From positions 1 to 64,000 of the forward strand of contig JAAESI010000210.1 of NCBI GenBank assembly GCA_024229515.1: a stretch of 64,000 bases of DNA, in the 5' to 3' direction. Every line of letters begins with the position of its first letter. Position 1 is the first letter of the stretch. The translations under genes and the position numbers were made by a program. Of this stretch, positions 16,215-26,258 are shown piece by piece. Under the pieces are notes generated by a model. It was not told the origin of the DNA and did not search any database. It saw only the letters and a program-made list of their open reading frames with translations. The DNA comes from Pseudomonadota bacterium. GTDB taxonomy: Bacteria; Myxococcota_A; UBA796; UBA9615.

Positions 16215-17335
16215 GAGCGACGTTCCGCGGCCCGCTCATCGGCGCGCTGGTAGGCCGCGACGATGCGCTGGACGAGGCGATGGCGGACCACGTCCAGGGC
16301 GGAGAACTCGACGAAGGGGATGTCCGAGAGGCTCCCCAACACGTGGCGCGCGTCGCGAAGGCCGGAAGGCCGTCCGTCCGGCAGGTCGATCTGGGTCATG
16401 TCGCCGGTGACGACCGCCTTGCTGTCCACGCCGAGCCGGGTGAGGAACATCTTCATCTGCTCCCGCGTGGTGTTCTGGGCTTCGTCGAGGATCACGAACG
16501 CTTTGCCGAGGGTCCGTCCGCGCATGAACGCCAGCGGCGCCACCTCGATCGTGCCCTGCTCCAGCAGCCGCGCGAACTTGCCCGGCTCGATCATGTCGTG
16601 GAGCGCGTCGTACAGCGGCCGCAGGTAGGGGTCGACCTTCTCGGTCAGATCGCCGGGGAGGAAGCCGAGCTTCTCGCCGGCCTCGACCGCGGGTCGGGTG
16701 AGCACGATTCGACGCACCTCGCCGGCCTGCATCGCGGCCACGGCGCAGGCCACCGCGAGGTAGGTCTTGCCGGTGCCTGCGGGGCCGACGCCGAAGACGA
16801 TGTCGTGCTCCCGGATCGTGTCGATGTACAGCTTCTGGTTGGGCGAGCGGGGCGAGATCGGACGGCGCCGAGTCGACAGCACCACCACGTCCTTCATAAA
16901 CGTGCGGATGTCGTCCGCGGCCCCGGCACCGACGAGGTTGGCGCAGTGCGCGATGTCGTTGCGGCTGAGGTGAACCCCCTCCCCCATCAGGTCGAGGATC
17001 TGATGGATCAGCCCCTCGGCGGCGGCACGCGCAGGCGCCGCTCCGGTGAGCGTGAGGAGGTTGCCCCGCTGAGCGATCTTGACGCCGAGGGCGCGTTCGA
17101 TCGATCGCAGGTTGCGACGGTCTTCCCCACCGAGTTCACGGATCTGATGATTGTCGGCGACCTCGATCCGGGTGGAATCAGCGGGCGACGGGGGGGCGTG
17201 ATCGAGTTCGACGGTGATGGTGATGCGCTCCGGTACGTCGATGAGTCTACCGCTCGACGAACAACAGCACCACGACGAGGCTCCCCGCGGCGTGATCGCC
17301 GAGGCGCGTGGGCAGCCGAATGACGGCCGCCCCAA
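16211..17335 (-). CDS. PhoH-family ATPase with KH-like domain
   Basis: PhoH/PhoL-type P-loop ATPase linked to RNA metabolism. The 374-residue frame has an N-terminal KH-like region (about 60-120), Walker A GPAGTGKT (184-191, Lys190) and Walker B VILDEAQN (281-288). The first 32 residues are Cys/Ser-rich and lie inside the 3' end of the CAP gene, so they are probably not translated, yet the frame offers no ATG, GTG, TTG or CTG between 17335 and the domain. The true start may be an unusual codon near 17240. First of the phoH - HD - ybeY - prfB group. Confidence 0.9.
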   Translation of the reverse strand: MGRPSFGCPRASAITPRGASSWCCCSSSGRLIDVPERITITVELDHAPPSPADSTRIEVADNHQIRELGGEDRRNLRSIERALGVKIAQRGNLLTLTGAAPARAAAEGLIHQILDLMGEGVHLSRNDIAHCANLVGAGAADDIRTFMKDVVVLSTRRRPISPRSPNQKLYIDTIREHDIVFGVGPAGTGKTYLAVACAVAAMQAGEVRRIVLTRPAVEAGEKLGFLPGDLTEKVDPYLRPLYDALHDMIEPGKFARLLEQGTIEVAPLAFMRGRTLGKAFVILDEAQNTTREQMKMFLTRLGVDSKAVVTGDMTQIDLPDGRPSGLRDARHVLGSLSDIPFVEFSALDVVRHRLVQRIVAAYQRADERAAERRS

Positions 17336-18959
17336 GCTCCGTGTAGCGCTCGTCCTGGACGTGAGCGAGCTGATCGACCGCGCGCGGTTCGGCCGTAACC
17401 AGAAGGTCGATGCCGACGTTGCGTGCGTTGATGAAGTGGAACCGAACCTCTTCGGCGAGCTCCTTGCGTCGTTCAGGAGTCAGCTTGAGCACCCCTGATT
17501 CAATCATCTCCGCGGCAGCACGCTCGGCCATCGCGGAGAAGGTGTCGCGGCGGGTCAGCGGCTCCCGCCCCGCGGCGACGCGACGGGCGTCGATGCGATC
17601 GGCGAGGGCCTCGGGCCAGTCCACCGGCCCGTCCTCGACCAGCAGGGTGGCGAACACCTCCGCCGCCATCGCCGACCAGCGGCCGTTGGGCTCGCGGGTG
17701 AGCACCACGCCGACGCCCCCCACCTCGACCAGCGGATCGAGCAGGTTGGCGCGGTGCGAAGGGCTCGCCATCAGCGCCGCATGAGCCTGCGCGACGTCGG
17801 CGGCGCGGGCGATGTTCTCCGTCGCACGGGCCGCCGTCAGCCCCTCCGAGCCGAGCCGATCCAGCGCCGTACCGCTGGCGGTCTCGTGGCCGAAGGGGCC
17901 CACGACGAGCTCGCGTGCGTGCTTGCGGGCCGACGTGGTGACCGAGGAGTGTCGCTTGAGCGACGGCCGGCCGCGGGCCGCGCGGGTGGCGCTGATCAAC
18001 TCCCACAGCCGGTCCTCCGCGGCCTTGGCGTCCTGCGCGGTGGGAGCCCGATCGGGGCCCGCCCCACTGCCCTGGACCCAGGCGGCGGAGTCCGGCGGCG
18101 CCTGCCTGGAGCGCTCCACCGACGAGGTCTCCGTCTCGTAAGGGGTCCACGCGACGGGCCCGGTCGGCGGGAACGGCTCGGTGGGATCGGGCGGATCGCC
18201 CAGCCCGACGGTGGCGGCGGGTTCCGCGCTGAGGTCGAGGGGGCCGGCGCCCGAGCGGGTGCGCGGCCACAGCGCCAGGACCTCGGGGCCGGTGGGGCCG
18301 TCGGCCATGAGCTCGAACAGCCAGCCGCCGTCGAACGGGGTGGCGACGTCGGCGCGCCAGACGTCTCCGTCGCGGTACGGCGTGCGGCGCTCCACGAAGC
18401 CGTCCGGTCTGGTGACGTACAGGACGGGGCTCGTGTAGTCGCCGCTGATCCGCAGCAGCGCCTCGTCCGGCGAGGTCACGCCGTTGTCGACGAACGTGGC
18501 CGTGCGCCGGCTCAGGAGCACCGCCACCGACGTGGTCGCCCCCAGGCGTGAGGCGGCCACCGCGATGCTGTTGTAGCGGCCCCAACGAACCGAGCGGTCC
18601 TGCAGGGCGGTCTCGAGCGCGGCCACCGGGTCGGAGTCCGTGGCGGTGATGACCAGCGGCAGGAACTCGAAGTCCCGGACGCCCTCGGCCCAGAGCCGGT
18701 GGCGGAAGTGTGCGAGTTCCGTTTCGCCCCGCAGCCTCTGCGCCGCGGCCCAAGTGGCGACCCGCCCCAGCGCCCGGTCCTCGATGAGCACCTTGTCGGA
18801 GCCGTCACCCAGCGCCGCGCGGACGGCCGCGTCCGCCCGCTCCCTGACCTCCCCCACCCCCTGGGCGTGAGCCGTGGACAGGCCGCCGATCCCCACGACC
18901 AGGAGGCCGAGCAGAAGCGCGACTGCGACCTTTCGGTTTGGGGCTGTTGTTGAGTGCAT
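17247..18959 (-). CDS. exported CAP/SCP-domain protein
   Basis: 570 residues with a signal peptide (VAVALLLGLLVVGIGGLSTAHAQ). A CAP (SCP/PR1) domain lies at about 310-430: GHETASGT, TENIA and HAALMASPSHRANLLDP are its typical strand and helix signatures. The N-terminal 250 residues look like a diverged helical domain plus a beta segment, and the C-terminal 130 residues are a further helical region, both without a recognised family. CAP proteins are secreted and bind lipids or carbohydrates; the role here is not known. The stop lies within the 5' part of the phoH frame. Confidence 0.82.
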   Translation of the reverse strand: MHSTTAPNRKVAVALLLGLLVVGIGGLSTAHAQGVGEVRERADAAVRAALGDGSDKVLIEDRALGRVATWAAAQRLRGETELAHFRHRLWAEGVRDFEFLPLVITATDSDPVAALETALQDRSVRWGRYNSIAVAASRLGATTSVAVLLSRRTATFVDNGVTSPDEALLRISGDYTSPVLYVTRPDGFVERRTPYRDGDVWRADVATPFDGGWLFELMADGPTGPEVLALWPRTRSGAGPLDLSAEPAATVGLGDPPDPTEPFPPTGPVAWTPYETETSSVERSRQAPPDSAAWVQGSGAGPDRAPTAQDAKAAEDRLWELISATRAARGRPSLKRHSSVTTSARKHARELVVGPFGHETASGTALDRLGSEGLTAARATENIARAADVAQAHAALMASPSHRANLLDPLVEVGGVGVVLTREPNGRWSAMAAEVFATLLVEDGPVDWPEALADRIDARRVAAGREPLTRRDTFSAMAERAAAEMIESGVLKLTPERRKELAEEVRFHFINARNVGIDLLVTAEPRAVDQLAHVQDERYTELGAAVIRLPTRLGDHAAGSLVVVLLFVER

Positions 18960-19004
18960 GGGTTGGTGTAAGACTCGCCTCCCTCACCATCCAGGAGGTA
19001 TCGG

Positions 19005-20123
19005 ATGATCGTCGGCGTCCCCAAGGAGATCAAGCCTCAGGAGTACCGGGTCGGGCTCGTCCCGTCCGGCGTCAAGGCCCTTCACGACCGTGGCCACCGC
19101 GTTCTCATCCAGCAGGGTGCGGGCGTTGGAGCCGGCCTGTCGGACGAGGAGTACGTGCGCCAGGGAGCGGAGATCGTCGCCGACGCCGCCGCCGTGTGGG
19201 GCGAGGCGGAGATGATCATCAAGGTCAAGGAGCCCGTCTCCAACGACACCGCCTGCGAGTACACGCTCATGCGTGAGGACCAGGTTCTGTACACCTACCT
19301 GCACCTCGCGCCCGCGCCGGACCTCACGAAGGTCCTGCTCGAGAACAAGGTGATTGGCGTGGCCTACGAGACGATCATCGCGCGTGACGGCGGCACCCCG
19401 CTGCTGGAGCCGATGAGCGAGGTCGCCGGCCGCATGTCGGTGCAGGCGGGCGCGGCCTGCCTCGAGAAGCCCAACGGCGGGCGGGGCGTGCTGCTGGGCG
19501 GCGTGCCCGGCGTCGAGCCCGGCGTGGTCGTGATCATCGGCGGCGGAATCGTCGGCCGGAACGCGGCGAAGATGGCCATCGGCCTGGGCGCGGAGGTCTG
19601 GATCCTCGATCTGAACCTGCGCACGCTGCGCTACTGCGACGACATCTGGGGCTCTCGCGTCAAGACGCTGGCGAGCAACCAGGTCAACATCGAGAAGGCG
19701 CTGCGGCGCGCCGATCTGCTGGTCGGCGCGGTCTACAACGTCGGCGCCCGCACCCCGATCCTGGTGAGTCGAGCGATGCTCCCCCTGATGAAGGAGGGCT
19801 CCGTCATCGTGGATGTGGCCGTGGACCAGGGCGGCTGCGTCGAGTCGACCCACCCCACCACCCATGCGGACCCAACCTTCGTGGTCGACGGCATCGTGCA
19901 CTACGGCGTCGCCAACATGCCCGGCGCGGTCTCCCGCACGAGCACCTTCGCGCTGACCAACGCCACGCTCCCGTACGCGTTGAAGCTGGCGGACATGGGC
20001 ATCGAAGAGGCCGTCGCGGCGACCCCCGAGCTTCGTCCCGGCGTGAACGTCTACAAGGGCGCGGTGACCTACGAGCCGGTGGCGCGCAGCCTGGGGATGC
20101 CGGTGGAGGCGCTCCCCTTCTAG
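19005..20123 (+). CDS. ald: alanine dehydrogenase
   Basis: NAD-dependent conversion of L-alanine to pyruvate and ammonia. 372 residues, starting [17 protein letters not shown] as in all members; Lys/His catalytic segments VKVKEP-like (IKVKEP) and YLHLAP are present, and the nucleotide-binding loop is [12 protein letters not shown] perfect Shine-Dalgarno AGGAGG (18992-18997) precedes the ATG. Divergent from the CAP gene, 45 bp away; a weak -10-like TAAGACT at 18969 may be its promoter. It ends one base before the convergent gene at 20125. Confidence 0.96.
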   Translation: MIVGVPKEIKPQEYRVGLVPSGVKALHDRGHRVLIQQGAGVGAGLSDEEYVRQGAEIVADAAAVWGEAEMIIKVKEPVSNDTACEYTLMREDQVLYTYLHLAPAPDLTKVLLENKVIGVAYETIIARDGGTPLLEPMSEVAGRMSVQAGAACLEKPNGGRGVLLGGVPGVEPGVVVIIGGGIVGRNAAKMAIGLGAEVWILDLNLRTLRYCDDIWGSRVKTLASNQVNIEKALRRADLLVGAVYNVGARTPILVSRAMLPLMKEGSVIVDVAVDQGGCVESTHPTTHADPTFVVDGIVHYGVANMPGAVSRTSTFALTNATLPYALKLADMGIEEAVAATPELRPGVNVYKGAVTYEPVARSLGMPVEALPF

Positions 20124-20124
20124 A

Positions 20125-21660
20125 TCAGCCCTGGCTGGTCTTCTTGGCCTTGTACAGCTTGGTGGCGTAGCTGAAGACCGCGGAGCTGACGTTCCGGTTG
20201 GTCGAGACCTTCTTCAGATCCTTGATGTGCAGGCTGTTGACCATGCCGATCGCGGTCGGGATCGGGGTCTTGGGGTTGTTCACCAGCGCCACCTTGACCG
20301 GGTACTTCCGCATGTACTCGCGGTTGCTCGTGAGGGCGCGCACCACGTCCTCGTTGATCGAGCGGTTCATCGCGATCGTCATCACCTCCTGTTCGGTGAT
20401 GCGGCCCGAGTTGACGACGGCCACGCCCACGAGCTTGTTGCTGTCGCGGACGAGCAGCTCGCGCACGGTCTTGTTGCCCTTGTAGGCGAGCTTGATCTTC
20501 TGACCGACCGTCATCTTGCCGATCTGGTTGTGGATGCTCTCCTTGACCTCGTCGTCGGCGTCGTCGTCGTTGACGAACTCAGCGCCGAAGTCGGTCGTGT
20601 CTTCCTTGAAGTCGAACGCGAACTCTGTGGCCGCAAGTGACACGCCACCAGAGAGATCTGTCTCCGCCCCCTCTTCCGACTGCACGCTCTTGAGCTCGGT
20701 CGCTCCATCCACCGTGAGCGCCTTGACGTCGATGACCTTGGGGGCGGTAGCCTCGGACGGGAGGTCGGGGGGAGCGACGAAGTCGGGCGACTCCGGGATC
20801 CCCCAGTCGGCCAGCAGCGCGCCCAGCGGGTTCAGCAGCCCGGACGGAGCCTGGTACTCCTCGGTCGGTGCGGCGGGGATGTAGGTCTCGCCCGTCTGGA
20901 AGTCCGGGGGCAGCTCGCCGGGCTCGGTCGGCGCCCACGCCGATCCCTCTTCTTCGTCGTACTCCGCGGGGGGCGGGGCCGCGACGCCGGCGGGTGTGGC
21001 GGTTTCGGCGGCGGCTTCGGTGCGCGCGACCGCGGCGGACTGCTCCGCTTGTGCGGCTTCGTCGATCTCGGCCTCTTCGGCCTTCTTCTTGGCGTGCTCT
21101 TCCTCGAGATCCTCCAGCTCGGGGAGCACGATCTCGTACATCCGGTGGAAGCTCTTGACCCGGTCCAGCAGCGCCCGCGAGCAGTTCGGGTTGCGCGACA
21201 GGAAGTGATACAGCTGCGGCGTGATGATCAGCCGCTCCTGGTTGCTCGCGACGATCTCGCAGATCCGCTCGCTCCCCTTCTCCGCGAGGTAGCAGAGCGC
21301 CTTGTCCGAGACCTGGTGCAGGAGGGCAATCTGCTCGAGCAGGCGTCGGTCGCCGCCCCGCTTGTAGACGACGAACTCGAGGATCTTGGGGTGGGTCTTC
21401 CGGTCGATCAGCGGCAGGAGCCGCGCCTCGTCCATCTCCTGTACCGCTTTGGTGGCGAGCTCACGGACGCCCTCGTCGGGGTCCCCGATGAGCACGTACT
21501 GCATCGCCAGCAGCGCCTTGGCGGGCGCCGGCAGGAGGCCCCGCGCGACGGCCATCTTGCCCTTCTTGGGGGCTTTGGCGGAGATGTGCTTGCGCAGCGC
21601 CTCGGGGATCTCGAGGCGTTCGCAGATCTCGTCAAAGCTCGCGGGGGCTTCCTCAGCCAT
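20125..21660 (-). CDS. conserved delta-type protein of unknown function
   Basis: 511 residues, cytoplasmic. Residues 1-190 are helical with HEAT-like features (GDPDEGVRELATKAVQ, KTHPKILEFVV, SNQERLIITP). Residues 190-370 are an acidic, Pro/Ala-rich disordered linker. Residues 370-511 are a second helical unit (GNKTVRELLVRDSN, AVVNSGRITEQEV, NNPKTPIPTAIG) that repeats the theme of the first. I recall similar proteins across Myxococcota-like genomes with no assigned function. It sits 32 bp downstream of the EF-G-like gene. Confidence 0.75.
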   Translation of the reverse strand: MAEEAPASFDEICERLEIPEALRKHISAKAPKKGKMAVARGLLPAPAKALLAMQYVLIGDPDEGVRELATKAVQEMDEARLLPLIDRKTHPKILEFVVYKRGGDRRLLEQIALLHQVSDKALCYLAEKGSERICEIVASNQERLIITPQLYHFLSRNPNCSRALLDRVKSFHRMYEIVLPELEDLEEEHAKKKAEEAEIDEAAQAEQSAAVARTEAAAETATPAGVAAPPPAEYDEEEGSAWAPTEPGELPPDFQTGETYIPAAPTEEYQAPSGLLNPLGALLADWGIPESPDFVAPPDLPSEATAPKVIDVKALTVDGATELKSVQSEEGAETDLSGGVSLAATEFAFDFKEDTTDFGAEFVNDDDADDEVKESIHNQIGKMTVGQKIKLAYKGNKTVRELLVRDSNKLVGVAVVNSGRITEQEVMTIAMNRSINEDVVRALTSNREYMRKYPVKVALVNNPKTPIPTAIGMVNSLHIKDLKKVSTNRNVSSAVFSYATKLYKAKKTSQG

Positions 21661-21692
21661 CGACCCGAGATCCTACCCGACCGTAACTGGCC

Positions 21693-23759
21693 CTATTCGT
21701 CCTCGTCGTGGATCCGCTTGATCTCGGCGACGACCTTGTCCTGCAGGTGGCTCGGGACAGGCTCGTAGGTGTCCAGGTACATCGTGTACGAGCCCTTGCC
21801 GCCGGTCATCGAGTTGAGGTCGGGGGCGTAGTTCTGGACCTCGGCCAGCGGCACGTGGGCCTTGACGACCGAGCTGCGGCCCCGGCTCTCCATGGTCTGG
21901 ATGCGGCCGCGGCGGCTGTTCATGTCGCCCATGATGTCGCCGACGTTCTCCTCCGGGACCACGATCTCCATGTTGTAGATCGGCTCCAGGAGCACGGGGC
22001 GGGACTGCAGGAAGGCCTGCTTGATGGCCTGCCGGCCGGCGATCTGGAAGGCGATGTCCTTGGAGTCGACGGGGTGCGTCTTGCCGTCGTACAGCGTCAC
22101 CTTGAGGTCGACGATGGGGAAGCCGGCGAGCACGCCGCCGTCCAGCTGGCTGCGCACGCCCTTGTCGACGGACGGGATGAGCGACCTGGGGATGACGCCG
22201 CCGACGATCGCGTCGACGAACTCGTAGCCGCCGTCACGAACGTTGGCCTCCACCCGGATCGCGACCTCACCGAACTGGCCGGAGCCGCCGGACTGCTTCT
22301 TGTGTCGGTAGCGGACGTCCGCGCTGCCCGTGATGGTCTCGCGGTACGGGATGGTCGGCGTGCCGAGCTCCACCTTGATGCCGTACTTGCGGGCCATGCG
22401 GGCGAGGCTGAGCTGGATGTGGTTGACGCCCATGCCGCCGATGACGACCTCGGCGGTGACGGGGTCGAGGCTCTGGCGCAGGCCGGGGTCCTCGGCGAGC
22501 ACGCGGCCCAGGGCCGTCTTGATCTTGTCCTCTTCGCCGCGGACCTTCGGGGTCACGGTGTAGGAGATCATCGGCGGCGGCGGCTCGATCGCGGGCACGT
22601 TCACGGCGGTCTTGCCGTCGTAGATGGTGTCGCCGGTGTGCGTGTCCTTGAGCTTGGCCACGCCGAAGATCTCGCCGACGGTCGCGGACTGCACCGTCGA
22701 CTGCTTCTTGCCCACCAGCGCCAGCAGGCTCCCCAGCCGCTCGTGGTGCGCCGTGCGGGCGTTGGTCCAGTGACCGTCGGTGGTGACGGTGCCGCGGAGC
22801 ACGCGGAACAGCGAGATCTGGCCCGCGAAGGGGTCGATCACAGTCTTGAAGCAGAGGGCCGCGGCGGGGCCGCTGGGGTCGTTCTCGACCTCCTCGCCGT
22901 CGGCGGTCTCCCACGCGGCGTGGTGCGTCGGGTCGGGGAACGCGGTGGCGAGCTCCAGGAGCAGGTCGGCGCCGATGTTCTTGACGGCGGAGCCGATCAG
23001 CACCGGCAGGAGCGTGCCCTCCTCGATGCCCTTGCGCAGGCCCGCCCGGACCTCGGCCTCGGTCAGCTCACCCTCATCGAGGTACTTCTCGACGAGCTCG
23101 TCGTCGGCCATCGAGACGGCCTCCATCATCTCCTCGAGGGCCAGCTCCACGGCGTCGGCCATGTCCGCGGGCACGTCGCCCTTGGCGGCCTTGCCGCTGT
23201 CGTCCTTGTAGGTGAAAGCGTTGCCGCTCATCAGGTTCACGACGCCGTTGAACGCGTTCTCCTTGCCGATCGGCAGCTGCAGCAGCACCGGCTCCAGGCC
23301 GAGCACTTCCTTGATCTCGGACAGCACGGCGTTGTGGTCGGCGCGCTCCCGGTCCATCTGGTTGATGAAGACCGCGCGCGGGAGGCCGAGCTCAGCGGCC
23401 CAGTTGGACGTGCGCTCGGTGTTCACCTCGACGCCATCGACGGCGGAGATGACGAGCACGCCAGCGTCGACGGCCTGCAGCGCCGACTGGGCGCTGTGCA
23501 CGAAGTTGCCGTCTCCGGGGGTGTCGATGATGTGGTAGCGGAAGCCGTTGGCCTCTGTGGACAGCACGTGGCTGGCGATCGAGCCGCCTCGCTTGAGTTC
23601 CTCTTCCTCGATGTCGAAGAGCGACGAACCGTCGCTTGCGCTGCCGAGCCGGGTGTTCTGACCGGTCGTGCGGGCCAGCGCGTCGGCCAGCTGCGTCTTG
23701 CCGGCGCCGCCGTGGCCGAGGAGAGCGAAGGAACGGATTTTGGTGGGGTCGTGAGCCAT
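21693..23759 (-). CDS. elongation factor G-like GTPase
   Basis: 688 residues with all EF-G domains: G domain with P-loop GHGGAGKT (15-22), DTPG and NQMD motifs, then domains II-V including a domain IV start RYRHKKQSGGSGQFG. The P-loop and switch I (RGGSIAS instead of RGITI) depart from canonical translocase EF-G and match the EF-G-like paralogue group. A true fusA probably lies elsewhere, in the ribosomal protein cluster. The exact role of this group is unsettled. A 135-bp upstream gap holds a promoter candidate. Confidence 0.85.
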   Translation of the reverse strand: MAHDPTKIRSFALLGHGGAGKTQLADALARTTGQNTRLGSASDGSSLFDIEEEELKRGGSIASHVLSTEANGFRYHIIDTPGDGNFVHSAQSALQAVDAGVLVISAVDGVEVNTERTSNWAAELGLPRAVFINQMDRERADHNAVLSEIKEVLGLEPVLLQLPIGKENAFNGVVNLMSGNAFTYKDDSGKAAKGDVPADMADAVELALEEMMEAVSMADDELVEKYLDEGELTEAEVRAGLRKGIEEGTLLPVLIGSAVKNIGADLLLELATAFPDPTHHAAWETADGEEVENDPSGPAAALCFKTVIDPFAGQISLFRVLRGTVTTDGHWTNARTAHHERLGSLLALVGKKQSTVQSATVGEIFGVAKLKDTHTGDTIYDGKTAVNVPAIEPPPPMISYTVTPKVRGEEDKIKTALGRVLAEDPGLRQSLDPVTAEVVIGGMGVNHIQLSLARMARKYGIKVELGTPTIPYRETITGSADVRYRHKKQSGGSGQFGEVAIRVEANVRDGGYEFVDAIVGGVIPRSLIPSVDKGVRSQLDGGVLAGFPIVDLKVTLYDGKTHPVDSKDIAFQIAGRQAIKQAFLQSRPVLLEPIYNMEIVVPEENVGDIMGDMNSRRGRIQTMESRGRSSVVKAHVPLAEVQNYAPDLNSMTGGKGSYTMYLDTYEPVPSHLQDKVVAEIKRIHDEDE

Positions 23760-23824
23760 GAAGTGTCTCGTACGGGGGCAGGGAGCACGGTGGCCCCTAC
23801 GGGGACGCGCGCGCGAAGGGAGGC

Positions 23825-23853
23825 ACGATCGAACATCCCACTGACCCTGTCAA
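23825..23853 (-). promoter_or_regulatory. candidate promoter for the EF-G-like gene
   Basis: Perfect -35 TTGACA (23848-23853 on the minus strand), 17-bp spacer, weak -10 GATCGT (23825-23830). It lies in the gap between coaX and the EF-G-like gene, about 65 bp before the ATG. Confidence 0.45.
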
Positions 23854-23894
23854 TCGCGAGGCCGGGGCTCCGTCGCCGACCTTCCGACTCGAGC

Positions 23895-24662
23895 CTAGGG
23901 GTTCATCCCGTAGATCTGCCGGAGACCCTCGAGGGTGAGATCGGGGACGACCTCGTCGATCGTCTCACTCCCCCGGCCGATCACCGACGCCAAACCGCCG
24001 GTGGCGAGCACGCGGGGCCGGGGCTCGCCGATCTCCTCCATGATGCGCTTGACCACCCCATCCACGAGCCCCTGGTAGCCGTAGAACAGCCCCGCCTGCA
24101 TCGAGTGGATGGTGTTCTTGCCGACGACGGTGTCGGGGCGCGCGATCTCCACCCGGGGGAGCTTGCTGGCGTGGTTGAACAGCGCGGTGGCGGAGATCTG
24201 GTAGCCGGGAGCGATCGCCCCGCCCAGGTACTCGCCCTTGTCGCTGACCACGTCGAAGGTCGTCGCCGTCCCGAAGTCGACGATGATGCAGCGCCCCTGC
24301 ACCTGCTCGTAGGCGGCGACCGCGTTCACGATGCGATCCGCGCCGACCTCCTTGGGGTTGTCGAGGCGGATGCGCATGCCCGTCTTGACCCCGGGGCCGA
24401 CCACGACCGGCTCGGTGCCGAAGTACCGCTGGCAGGCGCGGCGGAAGACGTGGAGCTGGTCGGGCACGACGCACGAGACGATCGCGCCGCTGACCTCGTC
24501 GGGGTTCACGTCGGCGTGCCGGAAGAGGTCGTGGATCAGCACCCCCGTCTCGTCCGCGGTTCGGGCGGCGACGGTCTGGATGCGGAACCGGCGGAGCAGC
24601 CGAGGCCCCTCGTAGAGGCCCAGGACGATGTTGGTGTTGCCGACGTCGATGACGAGAAGCAT
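23895..24662 (-). CDS. coaX: type III pantothenate kinase
   Basis: First step of coenzyme A synthesis. 255 residues starting [11 protein letters not shown], with the ASKHA phosphate loops DVGNTN and DFGTATTFD, the GADR segment and a late ATGGLA loop. The ATG at 24662 is chosen although the frame is open 60 bp further, because DVGNTN must be near the N-terminus and birA ends 4 bp upstream. coaBC, a later step of the same pathway, is also in this window (46445-47638). Confidence 0.95.
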   Translation of the reverse strand: MLLVIDVGNTNIVLGLYEGPRLLRRFRIQTVAARTADETGVLIHDLFRHADVNPDEVSGAIVSCVVPDQLHVFRRACQRYFGTEPVVVGPGVKTGMRIRLDNPKEVGADRIVNAVAAYEQVQGRCIIVDFGTATTFDVVSDKGEYLGGAIAPGYQISATALFNHASKLPRVEIARPDTVVGKNTIHSMQAGLFYGYQGLVDGVVKRIMEEIGEPRPRVLATGGLASVIGRGSETIDEVVPDLTLEGLRQIYGMNP

Positions 24663-24666
24663 GTCG

Positions 24667-25422
24667 CTACCCCAGCAGGTGCACATCTCCGGCGAGAAGG
24701 GTCCTCGCCGCGCCGCCCTCATCTAGCACCTCCAGCGCGCCGCTGTCAGCGAGTCCGGTGACCACGACGGTCTGGACCGCCCCCCCGAGTTCGACGGATG
24801 CGCTCCGGCCGATCATGGGCGCCATGGCGTCCCGCGCCTGGGCCATGAGGTCCGCGGCCCCTCCGGAGCGCGCAAGCTCGCGCTCGAGCTGCTCCAGGGA
24901 GGTGATCAGGCTCTTCAGGACGCGGTCGCGGAGCCCGTCGGGGGCGCCCTGCTCCAGCAACGAGGTGGCGCGGGAGGAGAGGTCCGGAGGCCAGCCGCCC
25001 CCGGGTGGGCGGAGGTTGATCCCGATCCCTACGACGATGCCGTCGATGGCTCCGCCGGTGGATCTCAGCTCGCACAGGATGCCGCCGAGCTTCCGGGTCC
25101 CCACGAACAGGTCGTTGGGCCACTTGAGCCACGCGCCCGCGCCCCCCAGGTGAGGGGCGACGGCGGCGCGGGCGGCGAGCCCGGCCAGGAGCGTCCAGCG
25201 CCAGGCTTCGGTGGCGGGCACCGCGGGGCGCCGCAGGATGCTGACGTACAGCCCCTGCCCGGCTTCGCTGGTCCACGTCCTCCCCTGCCGTCCCCGGCCC
25301 GCGGTCTGGGCGTCGGCGACGATCACGAGGCCGGCGGGGGCGCCGTCGTGGGCCCGCTCGCTGAGCAGCCGGTTGGTGCTGTCGACCGAGCCGAACCGTT
25401 CGATCCGGAACGTCCTGCTCAC
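24667..25422 (-). CDS. birA: biotin-protein ligase without DNA-binding domain
   Basis: Attaches biotin to carboxylase carrier domains. About 251 residues, beginning at a GTG that overlaps the nadC stop. It has the GRGRQGRTW biotinoyl-AMP loop and the LKWPNDL motif, then a small C-terminal SH3-like domain. The N-terminal helix-turn-helix of repressor-type BirA is missing, so it is a ligase only. Coupled to nadC upstream and coaX downstream, all cofactor genes. Confidence 0.93.
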   Translation of the reverse strand: MSRTFRIERFGSVDSTNRLLSERAHDGAPAGLVIVADAQTAGRGRQGRTWTSEAGQGLYVSILRRPAVPATEAWRWTLLAGLAARAAVAPHLGGAGAWLKWPNDLFVGTRKLGGILCELRSTGGAIDGIVVGIGINLRPPGGGWPPDLSSRATSLLEQGAPDGLRDRVLKSLITSLEQLERELARSGGAADLMAQARDAMAPMIGRSASVELGGAVQTVVVTGLADSGALEVLDEGGAARTLLAGDVHLLG

Positions 25423-26258
25423 GTCAGGAAGTCGAGGCCGATGTCGATCCAGCGGGCCTGGTGGATCAGCGAGCCGCAGGAGATCACGTCCACCCCCGTG
25501 CCCGCGATCGCGGGCAGCGTCTCCAGCTTCACGCCCCCGCTGGCCTCCAGGACCACGCCCGGCGCCGAGGCGCGCAGCACGGTCACGGCCTCGGTCAGCT
25601 GGTCGACGGTGAAGTTGTCCAGCAGCAGCACCTCGGCCCCGGCGGCGACGGCCTCGTGGGCCTGCTCCAGCCGGTCGACCTCGCACTGCACCTTCACGAG
25701 GTGGTGCACCCGACACCGGGCGGCGGTGACGGCGGCGGTCACGGAGCCGGCGGCGACGATGTGGTTGTCCTTGACCATGACCCCATCGTCCAGCGCGAAG
25801 CGGTGGTTGTGGGCGCCCCCGATGCGCACGGCGTACTTCTCTACGGCGCGCAGGCCGGGGGTGGTCTTGCGGGTGTCGACGAGCCGGACGCCGGAGCCCG
25901 CGATCGCCTCGACGTGGCGGCGGGTCCAGGTGGCGACCCCGGACATCCGCTGCATGAAGTTGAGGGCTACGCGCTCGGCCGTGAGGATCCCCGCGAGGGG
26001 GCCGGAGACCTCCGCCAGAGTCGCGCCCGCGTCGACCGCGTCCCCTTCGCGAACGCGCCGCGTGACGGTGCTGCGGCCGTCGACCTGGCTGAAGACCTCT
26101 TCGATGACGGGCAGTCCGCACACGACCATGGGCACCCGCGCGGCGACGTGAGCGCGGCCGTGCGTGCTGGGATCGACGACGGCCGTGGTGGTGATGTCGC
26201 CGTGCCCGAGGTCCTCGCGGAGGGCCGCGGCCACGGTCGAGGACAGGTCGGGGATCAC
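25419..26258 (-). CDS. nadC: quinolinate phosphoribosyltransferase
   Basis: Converts quinolinate and PRPP to nicotinate mononucleotide in NAD synthesis. 279 residues with LREDLGHGDITT near the N-terminus, NFMQRMSG, the DTRKTTPGLR segment and MVKDNHI, all family signatures. GTG start overlapping the stop of the pseudo-receiver gene. nadE, the last enzyme of the NAD pathway, is at 38853-40523. Confidence 0.96.
   Translation of the reverse strand: MIPDLSSTVAAALREDLGHGDITTTAVVDPSTHGRAHVAARVPMVVCGLPVIEEVFSQVDGRSTVTRRVREGDAVDAGATLAEVSGPLAGILTAERVALNFMQRMSGVATWTRRHVEAIAGSGVRLVDTRKTTPGLRAVEKYAVRIGGAHNHRFALDDGVMVKDNHIVAAGSVTAAVTAARCRVHHLVKVQCEVDRLEQAHEAVAAGAEVLLLDNFTVDQLTEAVTVLRASAPGVVLEASGGVKLETLPAIAGTGVDVISCGSLIHQARWIDIGLDFLT

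Noticed and set aside
21708..24761. Plus-strand open frame of about 1000 codons
   Set aside because: It is antisense to the EF-G-like gene, coaX and the end of birA; its composition (Arg, His, Asp, Leu-rich) is the usual mirror of high-GC coding DNA.
25423..26121. N-terminal extension of birA that might have been a DNA-binding domain
   Set aside because: It is an alternative frame of nadC without helix-turn-helix features; the ligase begins at GTG 25422.
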